Source of the DNA: Johnsonella sp.
GTDB taxonomy: Bacteria > Bacillota > Clostridia > Lachnospirales > Lachnospiraceae
Length of the DNA: 48,164 bases
Assembly: GCA_030529445.1 (NCBI GenBank)
Contig: JAUMWW010000010.1
Span: forward strand, 49,351-97,514
Direction of reading: 5' to 3'
Shown here: positions 16,209 through 25,599 of the stretch, in pieces
How the letters are laid out: each line of letters starts with the position of its first letter
Numbering within the stretch: position 1 is the first letter of the stretch
The notes under the pieces: generated by a model
The model's input: only the letters and a program-made list of their open reading frames with translations
Databases searched by the model: none
Told to the model about the DNA's origin: nothing
Translations under genes and position numbers: made by a program

Positions 16209-17882
16209 ATGATGCGAAAGATCAAGACGGGGGTTTGGCTCGGAGCCGCCCTGCTCTGCCTGCTCGGAGGAATATGGATTTTTCATGTCCGAGCGAAGAA
16301 AAGCTTTTCTCCGAAGCAGGAAGTTTCCGCCGAGACCTTAATCAATGAAGAACCGAAGCTTCAAGAGGGCGGAGGAGGAGAGCCCGACAGGGAGAAGGGG
16401 GAAGAAGCCTTGACCAGAAAGGATTTGGCGATGCTGCTCTTTCGGCTCGGAGGGAGGGGCAATATTTTTGAAAGCTCCGCCGGGAATGAGAGCACGAAAG
16501 AATTTCAGGAGTGGCTCCTTCAGGCAAAGGGCGATTATATTATAGAGGGGAGTTCGTATTTTGAGAATCCGGATGCGCAGGTGAGCCATCAGGAATTTTA
16601 TTATGTTTTGGGAAGATATCTCGAGCCGGATCTGAAGAACGATTTGAAAGAGCTTCCCGACGAGAGGACGGCAGAATGGGCGAAGCCCTATATTGCGCAG
16701 TTTCATGCATGGGGCTTTTTGGATGCGAAGAGCAGGGACTTTGAGCCCGGAAAGCTTCTTGATAAAGCGGAATATCAAAAACTCCTGAAAGGCATTTTTG
16801 CCTTGCAGATCGAGGAGGCAAAAACGATCGATGCAAAAGAGCATCGGGGGAAATTTATTATCCTGAATGCCGCGGGCGGCATCAGAAATTTCGATCAGGG
16901 ATTTTTAATCTTAACTCCGGCGCTCAGCGGGGGAAAGATCAAGATTTTTGATTCGAGCATAGAAAAGCTCTATATTCAAAAAGAAAGCAAAAACATCGAA
17001 ATACAGCTTTCCAAGAGCAGGTTCTCATCGTTACAAAATCAGGGAGAGCAAATCCGCATGATCGATCTGAGCAGCAATGATCCGGCGCCGGAGCTTCCGG
17101 GCACCGATACGGTGAAGCCCCGGCTTCCCGAGAGCCGGGACCTGCCCGAAAGCGCTTTGCGGCAGGAAGAGCCCAGAGAGAGCCAAGCGGATGCTTCGCC
17201 AAAAGAGAGCGGGGCGCCGCAGAAAGAAACTTTGGCAAAGAGCGAAACAGGGGCCGGAGAGCGGGACAAAAGCTCGGCTTCTTCGGAGGGAGGTTCTTCT
17301 TTCGGCAAGCACGGTCCGAGGCAGGGGGGAGGAAAAACTCCGAAGGAGAGGGAATCTCTCGCGAATCCGCAGGAGTCTCTCCCCGAAGCGCAGGAGCCTC
17401 TCCCCGAAGCACAGGAATCCCTTCCGAATCCGCAGGAATCTTCTCCCGGCTCCGGAGACCTTCCCGAGATAAAGGAGAAGGAGCTTCCCAAAGAAGGAGA
17501 AAATCCGAGGCAAAAAGCCCCTCAGGAATCGAAAGAGACGCCGAAGAAGGAAGAAGGCGAAAAGCCGGGAGAGAGCGAAGAAAAAGAGAAGCTGAGCAGA
17601 GAGTTTATTATTCTGAATGAAAGAACGCGCGGCAAGGGAGAGCTCGTTTATTTACAGGGAGAAGAGACCAAGCTGCCCCCAACCGCACTTATCGGACTCC
17701 GGGCAAGCGGAGAAAACGGAGGCAGGGAATACGAACTGATCTGGGGTAAAGAGGGGCTTCCCGCGCTCAGCAATGCTCCAAAGGGAAAATATGAACTGAA
17801 TGTATCAACCAAGGAGGATCTGATCATTAACGGAAAAAATTACGGAAAGGTCAAGTTCGCGGTTGATCTGATCATAGAATAG
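16209..17882 (+). CDS. Membrane-anchored Pro/Glu-rich wall protein with degenerate SLH-like repeats
   Basis: I do not recognise a named family. The 557 residues show a signal/anchor helix at about 8-27 (TGVWLGAALLCLLGGIWIF). Two SLH-like regions follow: LTRKDLAMLLFRLGG at about 68-82, and about 125-200 with TAEWAKPYIAQFHAWGFLD and LLDKAEYQKLL. A β-rich segment (205-285) comes next, then a disordered Pro/Glu/Ser linker (about 290-460) containing a 7-residue tandem repeat, then a C-terminal β-rich domain (about 465-557, FIILNERTRGKG). The SLH match is by pattern only. It sits 7 nt upstream of the subtilase, whose AGGAGA site overlaps this stop, so the two are one operon. Confidence 0.8.
   Translation: MMRKIKTGVWLGAALLCLLGGIWIFHVRAKKSFSPKQEVSAETLINEEPKLQEGGGGEPDREKGEEALTRKDLAMLLFRLGGRGNIFESSAGNESTKEFQEWLLQAKGDYIIEGSSYFENPDAQVSHQEFYYVLGRYLEPDLKNDLKELPDERTAEWAKPYIAQFHAWGFLDAKSRDFEPGKLLDKAEYQKLLKGIFALQIEEAKTIDAKEHRGKFIILNAAGGIRNFDQGFLILTPALSGGKIKIFDSSIEKLYIQKESKNIEIQLSKSRFSSLQNQGEQIRMIDLSSNDPAPELPGTDTVKPRLPESRDLPESALRQEEPRESQADASPKESGAPQKETLAKSETGAGERDKSSASSEGGSSFGKHGPRQGGGKTPKERESLANPQESLPEAQEPLPEAQESLPNPQESSPGSGDLPEIKEKELPKEGENPRQKAPQESKETPKKEEGEKPGESEEKEKLSREFIILNERTRGKGELVYLQGEETKLPPTALIGLRASGENGGREYELIWGKEGLPALSNAPKGKYELNVSTKEDLIINGKNYGKVKFAVDLIIE
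17364..17447 (+). repeat. Four tandem 21-bp units (7 residues each)
   Basis: Units 17364-17384, 17385-17405, 17406-17426 and 17427-17447 encode NPQESLP, EAQEPLP, EAQESLP and NPQESSP. It is a length-variable linker in the wall protein. Confidence 0.85.
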
Positions 17883-17889
17883 GAGAAAT

Positions 17890-20800
17890 ATGTTTAAGAA
17901 GAAAAGACGATTATCATCTTTATTAATGCTTTCTGTCTTATTAAGCAGCGTTCCTGCCCCGGCAGCCTCATATGCAGATCCGCTTCCGGAGAGGGAGCAT
18001 GCCGCGGCAAAGGAAATGCCTGAAAACCGGCCTGCGAAAGAGGCAGGAGGGGAACTCTTGCCCAAGGAGGAAATCCTGCTCTCCACTGCTTCCGATGCGG
18101 AGCAGAAGGTAAGGGTCATCATAGAGCTGGAAGAGGACTCTCTGATCCAGGAAGCAATCAATCAGAATGTCGAGTTTCAGCAGCTGGAGAAAAGCTATAT
18201 CGAAGAAAAGAGAGAGGAGCTTAAGGAGGATCAGGAGAAACTCATTGATGAGCTGGAAAGAACCGATATTGAGGCGGATACCTCCGAAGTCAGGCATTAT
18301 GACGCGATTTTTAACGGAATCGCATTGAGCGTGGAGCAGGGAGATATCGAAGAGATCGAAGCGCTGCCGAAGGTCAAGAAGGTCTATATCTCTCAGGAAT
18401 ACCAAAGACCGCTGCTGCGCTCTTCGAATCAGCTCATCGGTTCTTCCTATGCATGGAATACTTTCGGCTATAAGGGAGAGGGAGTTTTGGTTGCCGTGAT
18501 CGATTCCGGCATAGATCCCACCCATAAAGCGATGAAGCTGGACGATCCCTCCAAGGCGAAGCTGAGACGGGATGAGGCGGAGGCGCTGATCAGCGATAAG
18601 GGGCTGAGGGGAGGATATTATTCCGATAAGATTCCTTACGGCTATAATTATTATGATGAAAACCGGAACTTATTTGACAGCTACGGGGTCATGCACGGCA
18701 TGCATGTATCCGGAATCGTGGGGGCAAATGATGCGGAGGGGCAGGTCTTCGGCGTTGCGCCGAATGCGCAGATTTTGGGAATGAAGGTCTTTTCGGATGA
18801 TCTCCAGTATCCGACGACTTTTACCGATATCTGGCTGAAGGCGATTAACGATGCCATCCTTCTGGATGCCGATATCATCAATATGAGTCTGGGCTCCGCT
18901 GCGGGATTTTCGATAGAAAACAGAGAATATCCCGAGGGAGAGATGATTGCAAAGGCAAAGCAGGCGGGAATCGTCGTTGTCGTTGCGGCGGGAAATGACG
19001 GAACGATAACGGACGGAAATATATACGGCGTAAAGCCTTTGGAAGAAAATTACGATACCGCATTGATTGCCAATCCGGCATTGAATGAGGAAACAATAGC
19101 AGTTGCTTCGATGGAGAATCTCAAGCAGAACGCATATATTATTAAGTGGACGGATGAGCATGGCATCGAGAATCAGGAGATCGTCGCCCTGCAAAAGGCA
19201 AAAGACGCCCCGGCAGAGATCGGCGGAGGTTTTATCGACCTGAAGGAAGGGCATGATGCCATTTTGCGCAGGATCAATCTCAGCGGAAAATTTGCCTTTA
19301 TAGAAATTCCGAAAAAGCTGGACGGAGATGCTTTTCTGAAAAAGCTGGAAAAAATTGCTTCCCAAAACCCCGCGGCGATCATTTTGTATAATCACAGGGA
19401 AAGTCCCGACACTTTGGGCAGAGGGCTTGAGGTAGAGGGGAAGGCTGCCGATTTTACGATTGCAAGAATAAAATACGGCACCTACCAAAGAATATCCCTA
19501 TACGCTTCAAGCAGCTTTGACGCAAAGCTTTCTCTTCCGACGCAGCTTGTGGAAACGGATAATATCGAGGGAGGAAATCTCTCCGCATTTTCCTCATGGG
19601 GACCGACCCCGGATCTCAGGATCAAGCCCGAGATCACTGCGCCGGGAGGAAAGGTTTACTCCACGGCGGAGGAGGATGAGTATAAGACGATGTCGGGAAC
19701 ATCGATGGCATCGCCTCAGGTAGCCGGAGCAGGTGCGGTTCTCAAGCAATATATCAGAGAAAAAAACATACCGCATGAAAATGCTTCCGAATTGATCAAG
19801 CTCATCCTGATGAATACGGCAAGACCGATATTCAATCCGAAGTCGCAGGACGGGCAGGCGTTTTATTTTGTACGGCAGCAGGGAAGCGGTCTGATGGATC
19901 TGGAAAACGCGCTCAGTACGAAAGTGCTGGTGAGAGCGGAGGGAAGCAATGACGATAAGGCGGACGGCAAGCTGGAGCTGAAAGAGCTTGAAGATAAGCG
20001 TTTTGAGGTAAAGCTCAGCCTGCAGAATTTTTCAGATCAGGATAAGGAATACAGAATACAGGCGCAGGCGCTGTATGAACCGATAGAGAGAGGATATAGA
20101 ACGCAAAGCAGCGAGAAACTGATTTCGGCTCAGAACGATAAGGAAGAATTTGTCGAGGTTCCTGCAAATTCAACGGTGATAAAGGAGTTTACAATAGATT
20201 ATTCCGATGCGCAGCAGCTGAAGGAAAATAATTTTATAGAGGGCTATCTTCTTTTATCCGATGAGGATGGAGAGGCGAATTTGAGCGTTCCCTTTTTGGG
20301 CTTTTACGGTTCGTGGGAGAAGCAAAAGGCAATCGATGCATTTGATCATCTTCCGGAGCTCGGAGAGGGAAAGAGAAATGTGCAGTTTTATGCGAATAAG
20401 GACAACGGGATCGGTTCCTCGATGTTTATGACGACGAGGATGCTTCCGCTGCCCGTGATCAAGAATATCGTTTATTTCTCTCCGAGCAGCACCTATCACA
20501 GAGAGCTTGCATTAAGGCTTGCCCCGCTGCGAAACATGGAAGAGATAGAATATTCGATCTTGGATGCTTCGACGATGGAAAGTCTGAGGGTGATCGGGGT
20601 ATCCAAATCCGTCCGGAAGCTTAACCGGCTTAAGGTAAAAAACAGTTTTGTCCCCATGCCGGCATCCGTTTGGGACGGAAACATAGGAGGTATGCCCGCC
20701 CAGGAGGGAAAGCCATATATTTATCAGATAAAAGCGAAGCTCAATACCAATACGGGAGAGGATTCCGAGCAGATATTCCGGTATTTGGTGGCGATTGACC

Positions 20801-22890
20801 GCAGCGCTCCCCTACTCAGCCCGAAAGAGGAAATCAAACTCGAAAGCATCGATGAGAGGAAGAAGGAAATCAGCTTCAGGGTAAAGGACGAGGGAAGCGG
20901 TCTGATGGATGTTTACCTGCAATCCATCAGGTATGTAAAGGACGAGATCAATATTTCTCCTCCGCAGAAACTACCTCCCGGAATCAATCTTCCTCCGGGA
21001 GTCAATCCCGCTCCTCCGGGCAGAAAGGATTCAAAGAGCGGCGAAGAGGCGGCAGGTGAGGAGCTTGCAAAAGAAAGCGGGGCGCAGGGAAATGAAAGCG
21101 CCTCGAACCAGCCCAAGGGAAAGAAAAAATATGGAAAATACCTCAGAATCAGCTTTGTCGATACGCCGGTAAAGGACGGCGTGGAGCTTCTGAAGGTTGT
21201 GGATAAAAAGCTTGAGATACCGCAGGATCAGATTCCGAATGCGCCGGAGGAGAGCAGACAGATCTATGTGTACAGCAACGGATACGGAAATGAGGAGATA
21301 GAGATCAAGACCCCGTTTTTTGCGGATACCGCATATATTCATATTTCCGCAAAGGATCATTTGAGCAATACCTCCTCCTCGGAAATTGAGAGCGGAGTCA
21401 GCCAAAATTATAATACGATTCATTTTATGGATTTTCACCGTGCGATCAGAGAAAGAAATGCGGAGATCTTTATCGACGATACAAAGCTCGATCAGGCGCA
21501 GTATTCGACGACGAAAGGCAGCGCAAGGATAAAGATTAAGCTTCCCAATGAGGATGCCCATCTTTCTACGCTCTATGTGAAGAAATCAAGGAAGGTCGAT
21601 TATATTCTCAAAGAGGGGAAAGCGGTGGAAGAAACGGCGAAAAAATACGACTATGCCTACCTCGACGCGGAGCTTGCGGTTGAATTTGCAATCGATGACC
21701 TCAATGCGAATTATGAAATCGTAACGATTTTCAAGGACGGTCCTATGCCAAAAGTTGCCGAGAAAAAAGAGATCCGGCTCGATTTGAGCAAAGCTCTGCC
21801 CGATAAGTTCCGGACGATTAAGGTATCGAACCGGGAAGTGGAGCTGAGCGCCGGCTCACCCGTCCTGAATATAGAGAGCGGAAGCCTCTATCTCGAGCTT
21901 ATTTTTAAGGAGGGAGAAAACAAGCCGGTCAAAAAGATCATTCTGCATCAGAAAGGGGAAGCAAAAGAGCTTCCGAGAAGGGCATATTTTGATCTTGTAG
22001 AAGGAAAGCAGGGATATAACGCTTCGCCGTACGCGATCAAGATAAGAGCGGATCTGGAAGAGGATGCCGAAATAGAGATCCTTTATGAGCAGGAAAGTCA
22101 AACCCTCGCTACCGGAAGCGATGCGCTTTTTCCTCAGGCGACTCCGAGCGATGCAGAGCAAGAGGAGGAAGGAATGTATGAGGATCTGACGATTACCGAG
22201 CATGAGGGCAAAGACAATCAGAAAGAGGGAAGATATCCCGTGATCTTCATTCAGAGCCCGAGGCTTCTTGATGTGGCAACCCTCAATACTACCGAGAATG
22301 ACAGGATCAAGCTCAGCGGCTTTATCGGAAATATCAAGCAGGGAGATGAAATCGACAGGGTAGAGGTAAAGCTGATCGATAAAGACGGAAAGGATGCGGG
22401 AGAGACGATCATCCTGCAAAAAGACGATCTCTTGCGGAAATTCGTAAACTATAGGGCGGAAGAGAGAACGCTTTATCGAGGCTTCGGCTATCATTTTGAA
22501 ACGGATATTCAGGCGGAGAGCTTTAATGTCAATATCAGAGTGGAGGTTTTCACCAAGAAGCAGGAGAGTGCGAGCGTGGTCAGAAGACTCTTTTATGACA
22601 AGCTTTCTCCCGAGGTATATTATGAGGTTTTCGACAGGGAGCTGGATTCGGACAGCGTGAGAATAAAAATTCATTCGAAAGATAATTCTCTGATTTTAAA
22701 GCTCTACCGCGAAGATTCTCTGATCGGATCCGAGGATAAGACCTCGATCAGCTTTGAAGGCGGAGGAGTGGAGCTGGTAAAGGAAATCAATGTTCCGCTC
22801 AAGGAAGGGCAAAACGAGATTCGGATCAGCGCAGAAGATCTGGCGAATTACCATACGGAAAAAACGATTTATATTTTCCGGTCGAAATAG
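17890..22890 (+). CDS. Large secreted subtilisin-like (S8) serine protease with PA domain
   Basis: A 1,666-residue extracellular protease. The signal peptide is residues 1-29 (ending APAASYA). An acidic, inhibitor-like propeptide (about 70-165) follows. The catalytic triad is D205 (VAVIDSGIDPTH), H269 (HGMHVSGIVGAN) and S605 (GTSMASPQVAG). A PA-type insertion between His and Ser (about 425-540) and an Fn3-like domain after about 680 give the C5a peptidase/lactocepin order. The long tail (700-1666) consists of β-rich repeats with a Pro-rich, Glu-rich linker near 1035-1075. There is no LPXTG or SLH at the C-terminus, so it is released or held by a partner such as the upstream gene product. Substrate unknown: host or matrix proteins, or nutrition. 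Confidence 0.93.
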   Translation: MFKKKRRLSSLLMLSVLLSSVPAPAASYADPLPEREHAAAKEMPENRPAKEAGGELLPKEEILLSTASDAEQKVRVIIELEEDSLIQEAINQNVEFQQLEKSYIEEKREELKEDQEKLIDELERTDIEADTSEVRHYDAIFNGIALSVEQGDIEEIEALPKVKKVYISQEYQRPLLRSSNQLIGSSYAWNTFGYKGEGVLVAVIDSGIDPTHKAMKLDDPSKAKLRRDEAEALISDKGLRGGYYSDKIPYGYNYYDENRNLFDSYGVMHGMHVSGIVGANDAEGQVFGVAPNAQILGMKVFSDDLQYPTTFTDIWLKAINDAILLDADIINMSLGSAAGFSIENREYPEGEMIAKAKQAGIVVVVAAGNDGTITDGNIYGVKPLEENYDTALIANPALNEETIAVASMENLKQNAYIIKWTDEHGIENQEIVALQKAKDAPAEIGGGFIDLKEGHDAILRRINLSGKFAFIEIPKKLDGDAFLKKLEKIASQNPAAIILYNHRESPDTLGRGLEVEGKAADFTIARIKYGTYQRISLYASSSFDAKLSLPTQLVETDNIEGGNLSAFSSWGPTPDLRIKPEITAPGGKVYSTAEEDEYKTMSGTSMASPQVAGAGAVLKQYIREKNIPHENASELIKLILMNTARPIFNPKSQDGQAFYFVRQQGSGLMDLENALSTKVLVRAEGSNDDKADGKLELKELEDKRFEVKLSLQNFSDQDKEYRIQAQALYEPIERGYRTQSSEKLISAQNDKEEFVEVPANSTVIKEFTIDYSDAQQLKENNFIEGYLLLSDEDGEANLSVPFLGFYGSWEKQKAIDAFDHLPELGEGKRNVQFYANKDNGIGSSMFMTTRMLPLPVIKNIVYFSPSSTYHRELALRLAPLRNMEEIEYSILDASTMESLRVIGVSKSVRKLNRLKVKNSFVPMPASVWDGNIGGMPAQEGKPYIYQIKAKLNTNTGEDSEQIFRYLVAIDRSAPLLSPKEEIKLESIDERKKEISFRVKDEGSGLMDVYLQSIRYVKDEINISPPQKLPPGINLPPGVNPAPPGRKDSKSGEEAAGEELAKESGAQGNESASNQPKGKKKYGKYLRISFVDTPVKDGVELLKVVDKKLEIPQDQIPNAPEESRQIYVYSNGYGNEEIEIKTPFFADTAYIHISAKDHLSNTSSSEIESGVSQNYNTIHFMDFHRAIRERNAEIFIDDTKLDQAQYSTTKGSARIKIKLPNEDAHLSTLYVKKSRKVDYILKEGKAVEETAKKYDYAYLDAELAVEFAIDDLNANYEIVTIFKDGPMPKVAEKKEIRLDLSKALPDKFRTIKVSNREVELSAGSPVLNIESGSLYLELIFKEGENKPVKKIILHQKGEAKELPRRAYFDLVEGKQGYNASPYAIKIRADLEEDAEIEILYEQESQTLATGSDALFPQATPSDAEQEEEGMYEDLTITEHEGKDNQKEGRYPVIFIQSPRLLDVATLNTTENDRIKLSGFIGNIKQGDEIDRVEVKLIDKDGKDAGETIILQKDDLLRKFVNYRAEERTLYRGFGYHFETDIQAESFNVNIRVEVFTKKQESASVVRRLFYDKLSPEVYYEVFDRELDSDSVRIKIHSKDNSLILKLYREDSLIGSEDKTSISFEGGGVELVKEINVPLKEGQNEIRISAEDLANYHTEKTIYIFRSK

Positions 22891-22892
22891 AA

Positions 22893-22939
22893 AAAATAAC
22901 GCAAACAATGCGGTAAAAGCATATTGTTTGCGTTATTTT
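22893..22939 (+). terminator. Terminator of the subtilase operon
   Basis: A 17-bp perfect stem, 22893-22909 with 22923-22939 (core ATAACGCAAACAAT), begins two bases after the stop codon and ends in TTTTT. Confidence 0.92.
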
Positions 22940-22941
22940 TA

Positions 22942-22970
22942 TTTTCATTTATATGCGGCTGTTATATAAT
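22942..22970 (+). promoter_or_regulatory. Putative promoter of the GH13-sdaAB-sdaAA unit
   Basis: TTTTCA (22942-22947), a 17-nt spacer and TATAAT (22965-22970) lie directly after the preceding terminator and about 75 nt before the coding start. Confidence 0.6.
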
Positions 22971-23044
22971 GATAGGGCAGGACGAAGGAAGAGATTTCGG
23001 TATCGGAAAAATAAGATCAGAAGGATAAAGCGAGGATAAAAAAG

Positions 23045-24904
23045 ATGAAGATAGAGCTTGAAGCAAACAGAAGCTTTGCCTACCCTATGGGGGTTACGCC
23101 GACACAAGACGGCTTCCACGCAAGAGTAGTGAGCAAAAGCCCGGTATCCATGCTTCTTTATCGAAGGAATGAAAAAGAAGCATATGCCTGCATCGATTTT
23201 TTGCCGGAATCCAGACTGGGAGAGGTATGGTCTCTTAAGGTCGCTATGGAGGAAAGCGCTCTTCTTCGGAATACGGAATATAATTTTAAAAATGCGGAGG
23301 GGTTTTTCTGCGATCCCTACGGAAAAGCATTCAGCGGAAGAGACAGCTGGGGAAAGCCGGAGCATTATCACCATATTCGCCGGACCCCTCTCTATGTGGA
23401 GGAGTTTGACTGGGAGGAGGATAAAAGACCCGGGCTCAAATGGAGCGATTGCATAGTATATCGCCTGAATATCAGAGGATTTACCAATTCTCCCTCCTCC
23501 AAGGTAATTCACAAAGGAAGCTTCATCGGGCTGAGCGAAAAGATAGAATATTTTAAGGAACTCGGGGTGACGACCCTGGATCTGATGCCCTGCCAGGAAT
23601 TCGAGGAATTGATGCCGCAAAGCGGCTATAAATCTTTTGAAGAAAAGGGCGGGGGAGAGGTAAAAATCAATTATTGGGGATATGCAAAAACTCTGCATTT
23701 TGCGCCGAAAGCGAGTTTATGCCGCAAAAAGAAGAGATCTCCGGTCAATGAATTCAAGGAAATGGTCAAGCTCCTGCATAAAGCGGGAATAGAAGTGATC
23801 GTGGAGTTTTTTTTCGATAGGAGAGAAAGCACCTCCTATCTTTTGGATCTGATTCGCTACTGGGTATATGAATATCATATCGACGGAGTCCATATCACCG
23901 GCTTTGCGGATGTGGAGGCGCTTGCCGAAGACCCTCTGCTTTCGGAGATCAAGCTGGTTTACGGATACTGGAGAGAGAGAGCGGCGGAGCCGAGGAAGCG
24001 GCTCGGTATTTTTTCGGAGAGTTTTCAAAACGATATGAGGCGATTTTTAAAAGGAGATGAGGCGCAGCTGGGAAAGATGATCGAAAACAGCGGAAAGAAT
24101 CCTTCCTATGCGGCGATGATCAATTATATTGCGGATATCAAGGGCTTTTCTCTGATGGACCTGCTCAGCTACGACCAGAAACATAATGAGGCAAACGGGG
24201 AAAACAACCGTGACGGCACGGATTGTAATTACTCATGGAACTGCGGAGAAGAGGGCGCAAGCAGAAAAAAGAAGGTGCTTGCCCTCAGACAGAAGCAGCT
24301 GAAAAACGCCTCCATCTTAGTTTTTTTGAGCAGGGGAACGCCTTTGATCGCCTCGGGGGACGAGCTTGGGCAAAGCCGCGGAGGCAATAATAATCCCTAT
24401 TGCCAGGATAATGAGCTCTCATGGCTGGATTGGAAGCTGCTTAAGCGCAATCGGAATATTTTTGAATGGTTCCGATTTTTAATCGCATTTCGAAAAAAGC
24501 ATTCCATATTTTGTGCCGAAGAGGAAGCCAAGGGCTTTGACAGCCTCGGCTGCGGACAGCCGGATGTATCCTATCACGGGATCAAGGCATGGCAGCCGGA
24601 GCTTGAGCCCTGCAAGAGGCAGATCGGAATACTCTATAGCGGGAGATATGCAAAGCAGGAAGGTGAAAAGGGAGGAGAGAGCTTCTATGTCATTTATAAT
24701 ATGCATTGGGAAGCGCATGACTTCGCTCTTCCGAGGACAGCAAAGAATGCGGCATGGCATCTTTGCATAGATACGGGCAGGGAAGGAAGAGAGGCGTATT
24801 TTGAAGAGGGAGAGGAGGAAGTTCTCCCGGATCAAAAAAGCTATAAGGCGCAAGAAAGAAGCATTATCGTATTGAGGGAGAAAGTCGGAAATGAATATAT
24901 TTGA
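23045..24904 (+). CDS. GH13 (pullulanase/isoamylase-like) protein lacking catalytic residues
   Basis: A 619-residue protein with a CBM48-like N-terminus (about 1-105) and a GH13 barrel similar to glycogen-debranching enzymes. KHNEANGENNRDGTD and LSRGTPLIASGDELGQSRGGNNNPYCQDNELSWLDW are almost perfect family matches. Yet region II, normally GFRFD, reads GVHIT, so the nucleophile Asp is T285 and the Arg is H283. Region IV, normally CHDGF, reads DIKGF (I365-K366 in place of His-Asp). Only the acid/base-like Glu (E325, IFSESF) may remain. It should be a pseudoenzyme, perhaps a glycan-binding or regulatory protein. No signal peptide is present, so it is cytoplasmic. Its end overlaps sdaAB by 14 bases. 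Confidence 0.85.
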   Translation: MKIELEANRSFAYPMGVTPTQDGFHARVVSKSPVSMLLYRRNEKEAYACIDFLPESRLGEVWSLKVAMEESALLRNTEYNFKNAEGFFCDPYGKAFSGRDSWGKPEHYHHIRRTPLYVEEFDWEEDKRPGLKWSDCIVYRLNIRGFTNSPSSKVIHKGSFIGLSEKIEYFKELGVTTLDLMPCQEFEELMPQSGYKSFEEKGGGEVKINYWGYAKTLHFAPKASLCRKKKRSPVNEFKEMVKLLHKAGIEVIVEFFFDRRESTSYLLDLIRYWVYEYHIDGVHITGFADVEALAEDPLLSEIKLVYGYWRERAAEPRKRLGIFSESFQNDMRRFLKGDEAQLGKMIENSGKNPSYAAMINYIADIKGFSLMDLLSYDQKHNEANGENNRDGTDCNYSWNCGEEGASRKKKVLALRQKQLKNASILVFLSRGTPLIASGDELGQSRGGNNNPYCQDNELSWLDWKLLKRNRNIFEWFRFLIAFRKKHSIFCAEEEAKGFDSLGCGQPDVSYHGIKAWQPELEPCKRQIGILYSGRYAKQEGEKGGESFYVIYNMHWEAHDFALPRTAKNAAWHLCIDTGREGREAYFEEGEEEVLPDQKSYKAQERSIIVLREKVGNEYI

Positions 24905-25550
24905 TATCATCGGACCTGTGATGATAGGTCCTTCAAGCAGCCATACGGCAGGAGCGGCAAGACTGGGGAAGGTGGCAAGGACGATTTTTGCCCGAAAGCC
25001 GAGCCATGCCTATATCGGGCTTTACGGAAGCTTTGCCAAAACCGGAAAGGGACACGGGACGGATAAGGCTCTCGTTGCGGGAATACTGGGCATGGGACCG
25101 GAAGATACGAGGATCAGAGAAAGCTTTTCCTATGCAAAGGAAGAGGGGCTGGATTTTACGATAGAAGAAATCAGCCTGGACGGCGCGCATCCCAATACCG
25201 CGGTTCTGATCTTAAGCGACCGGGAGGGAAATTCTTTCCGAATGAAGGGCGCATCGATCGGCGGGGGGAGCATAGAGGTCAAGGAAATGGATGGGTATCA
25301 GGTCGATTTGAATTTTGAAACACCGACTCTGGTCGTGATTCATCAGGATCATCCGGGGGTGATCGCCGCGGTAACGGAAGAGCTTTATAAGGGAGAAATC
25401 AATATATGCAGGTTCACGCTTTCGCGAAAGAAGAAGGGGGGAGAGGCATTGATGAGCATAGGACTGGACTCCATGCCGGATCCTTCCTGCGTCGAAAATA
25501 TCGAGAAAATAGATTTCGTGACGAGGGCGAAGCTGCTGGATAAGATATAG
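24891..25550 (+). CDS. sdaAB: L-serine dehydratase, beta subunit
   Basis: With SdaAA it deaminates L-serine to pyruvate and ammonia through a 4Fe-4S cluster. The 219-residue protein opens with DIIGPVMIGPSSSHTAGAARLG, the family hallmark. It has GSFAKTGKGHGTDKALVAGILG and a C-terminal ACT domain (about 145-215, LVVIHQDHPGVIAAVTEELY). The start lies inside the GH13 gene, indicating co-translation. It is 49 nt before sdaAA. Confidence 0.95.
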   Translation: MNIFDIIGPVMIGPSSSHTAGAARLGKVARTIFARKPSHAYIGLYGSFAKTGKGHGTDKALVAGILGMGPEDTRIRESFSYAKEEGLDFTIEEISLDGAHPNTAVLILSDREGNSFRMKGASIGGGSIEVKEMDGYQVDLNFETPTLVVIHQDHPGVIAAVTEELYKGEINICRFTLSRKKKGGEALMSIGLDSMPDPSCVENIEKIDFVTRAKLLDKI

Positions 25551-25599
25551 GACAGAATGAAGAGAGGGAACGGAAAATAAAAATCATCGGTGAGTAAAA

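Noticed and set aside
17031-17513. Overlapping antisense frames over the Pro/Glu-rich linker
   Set aside because: Low-complexity GA-rich DNA gives open frames on the other strand without coding signals.
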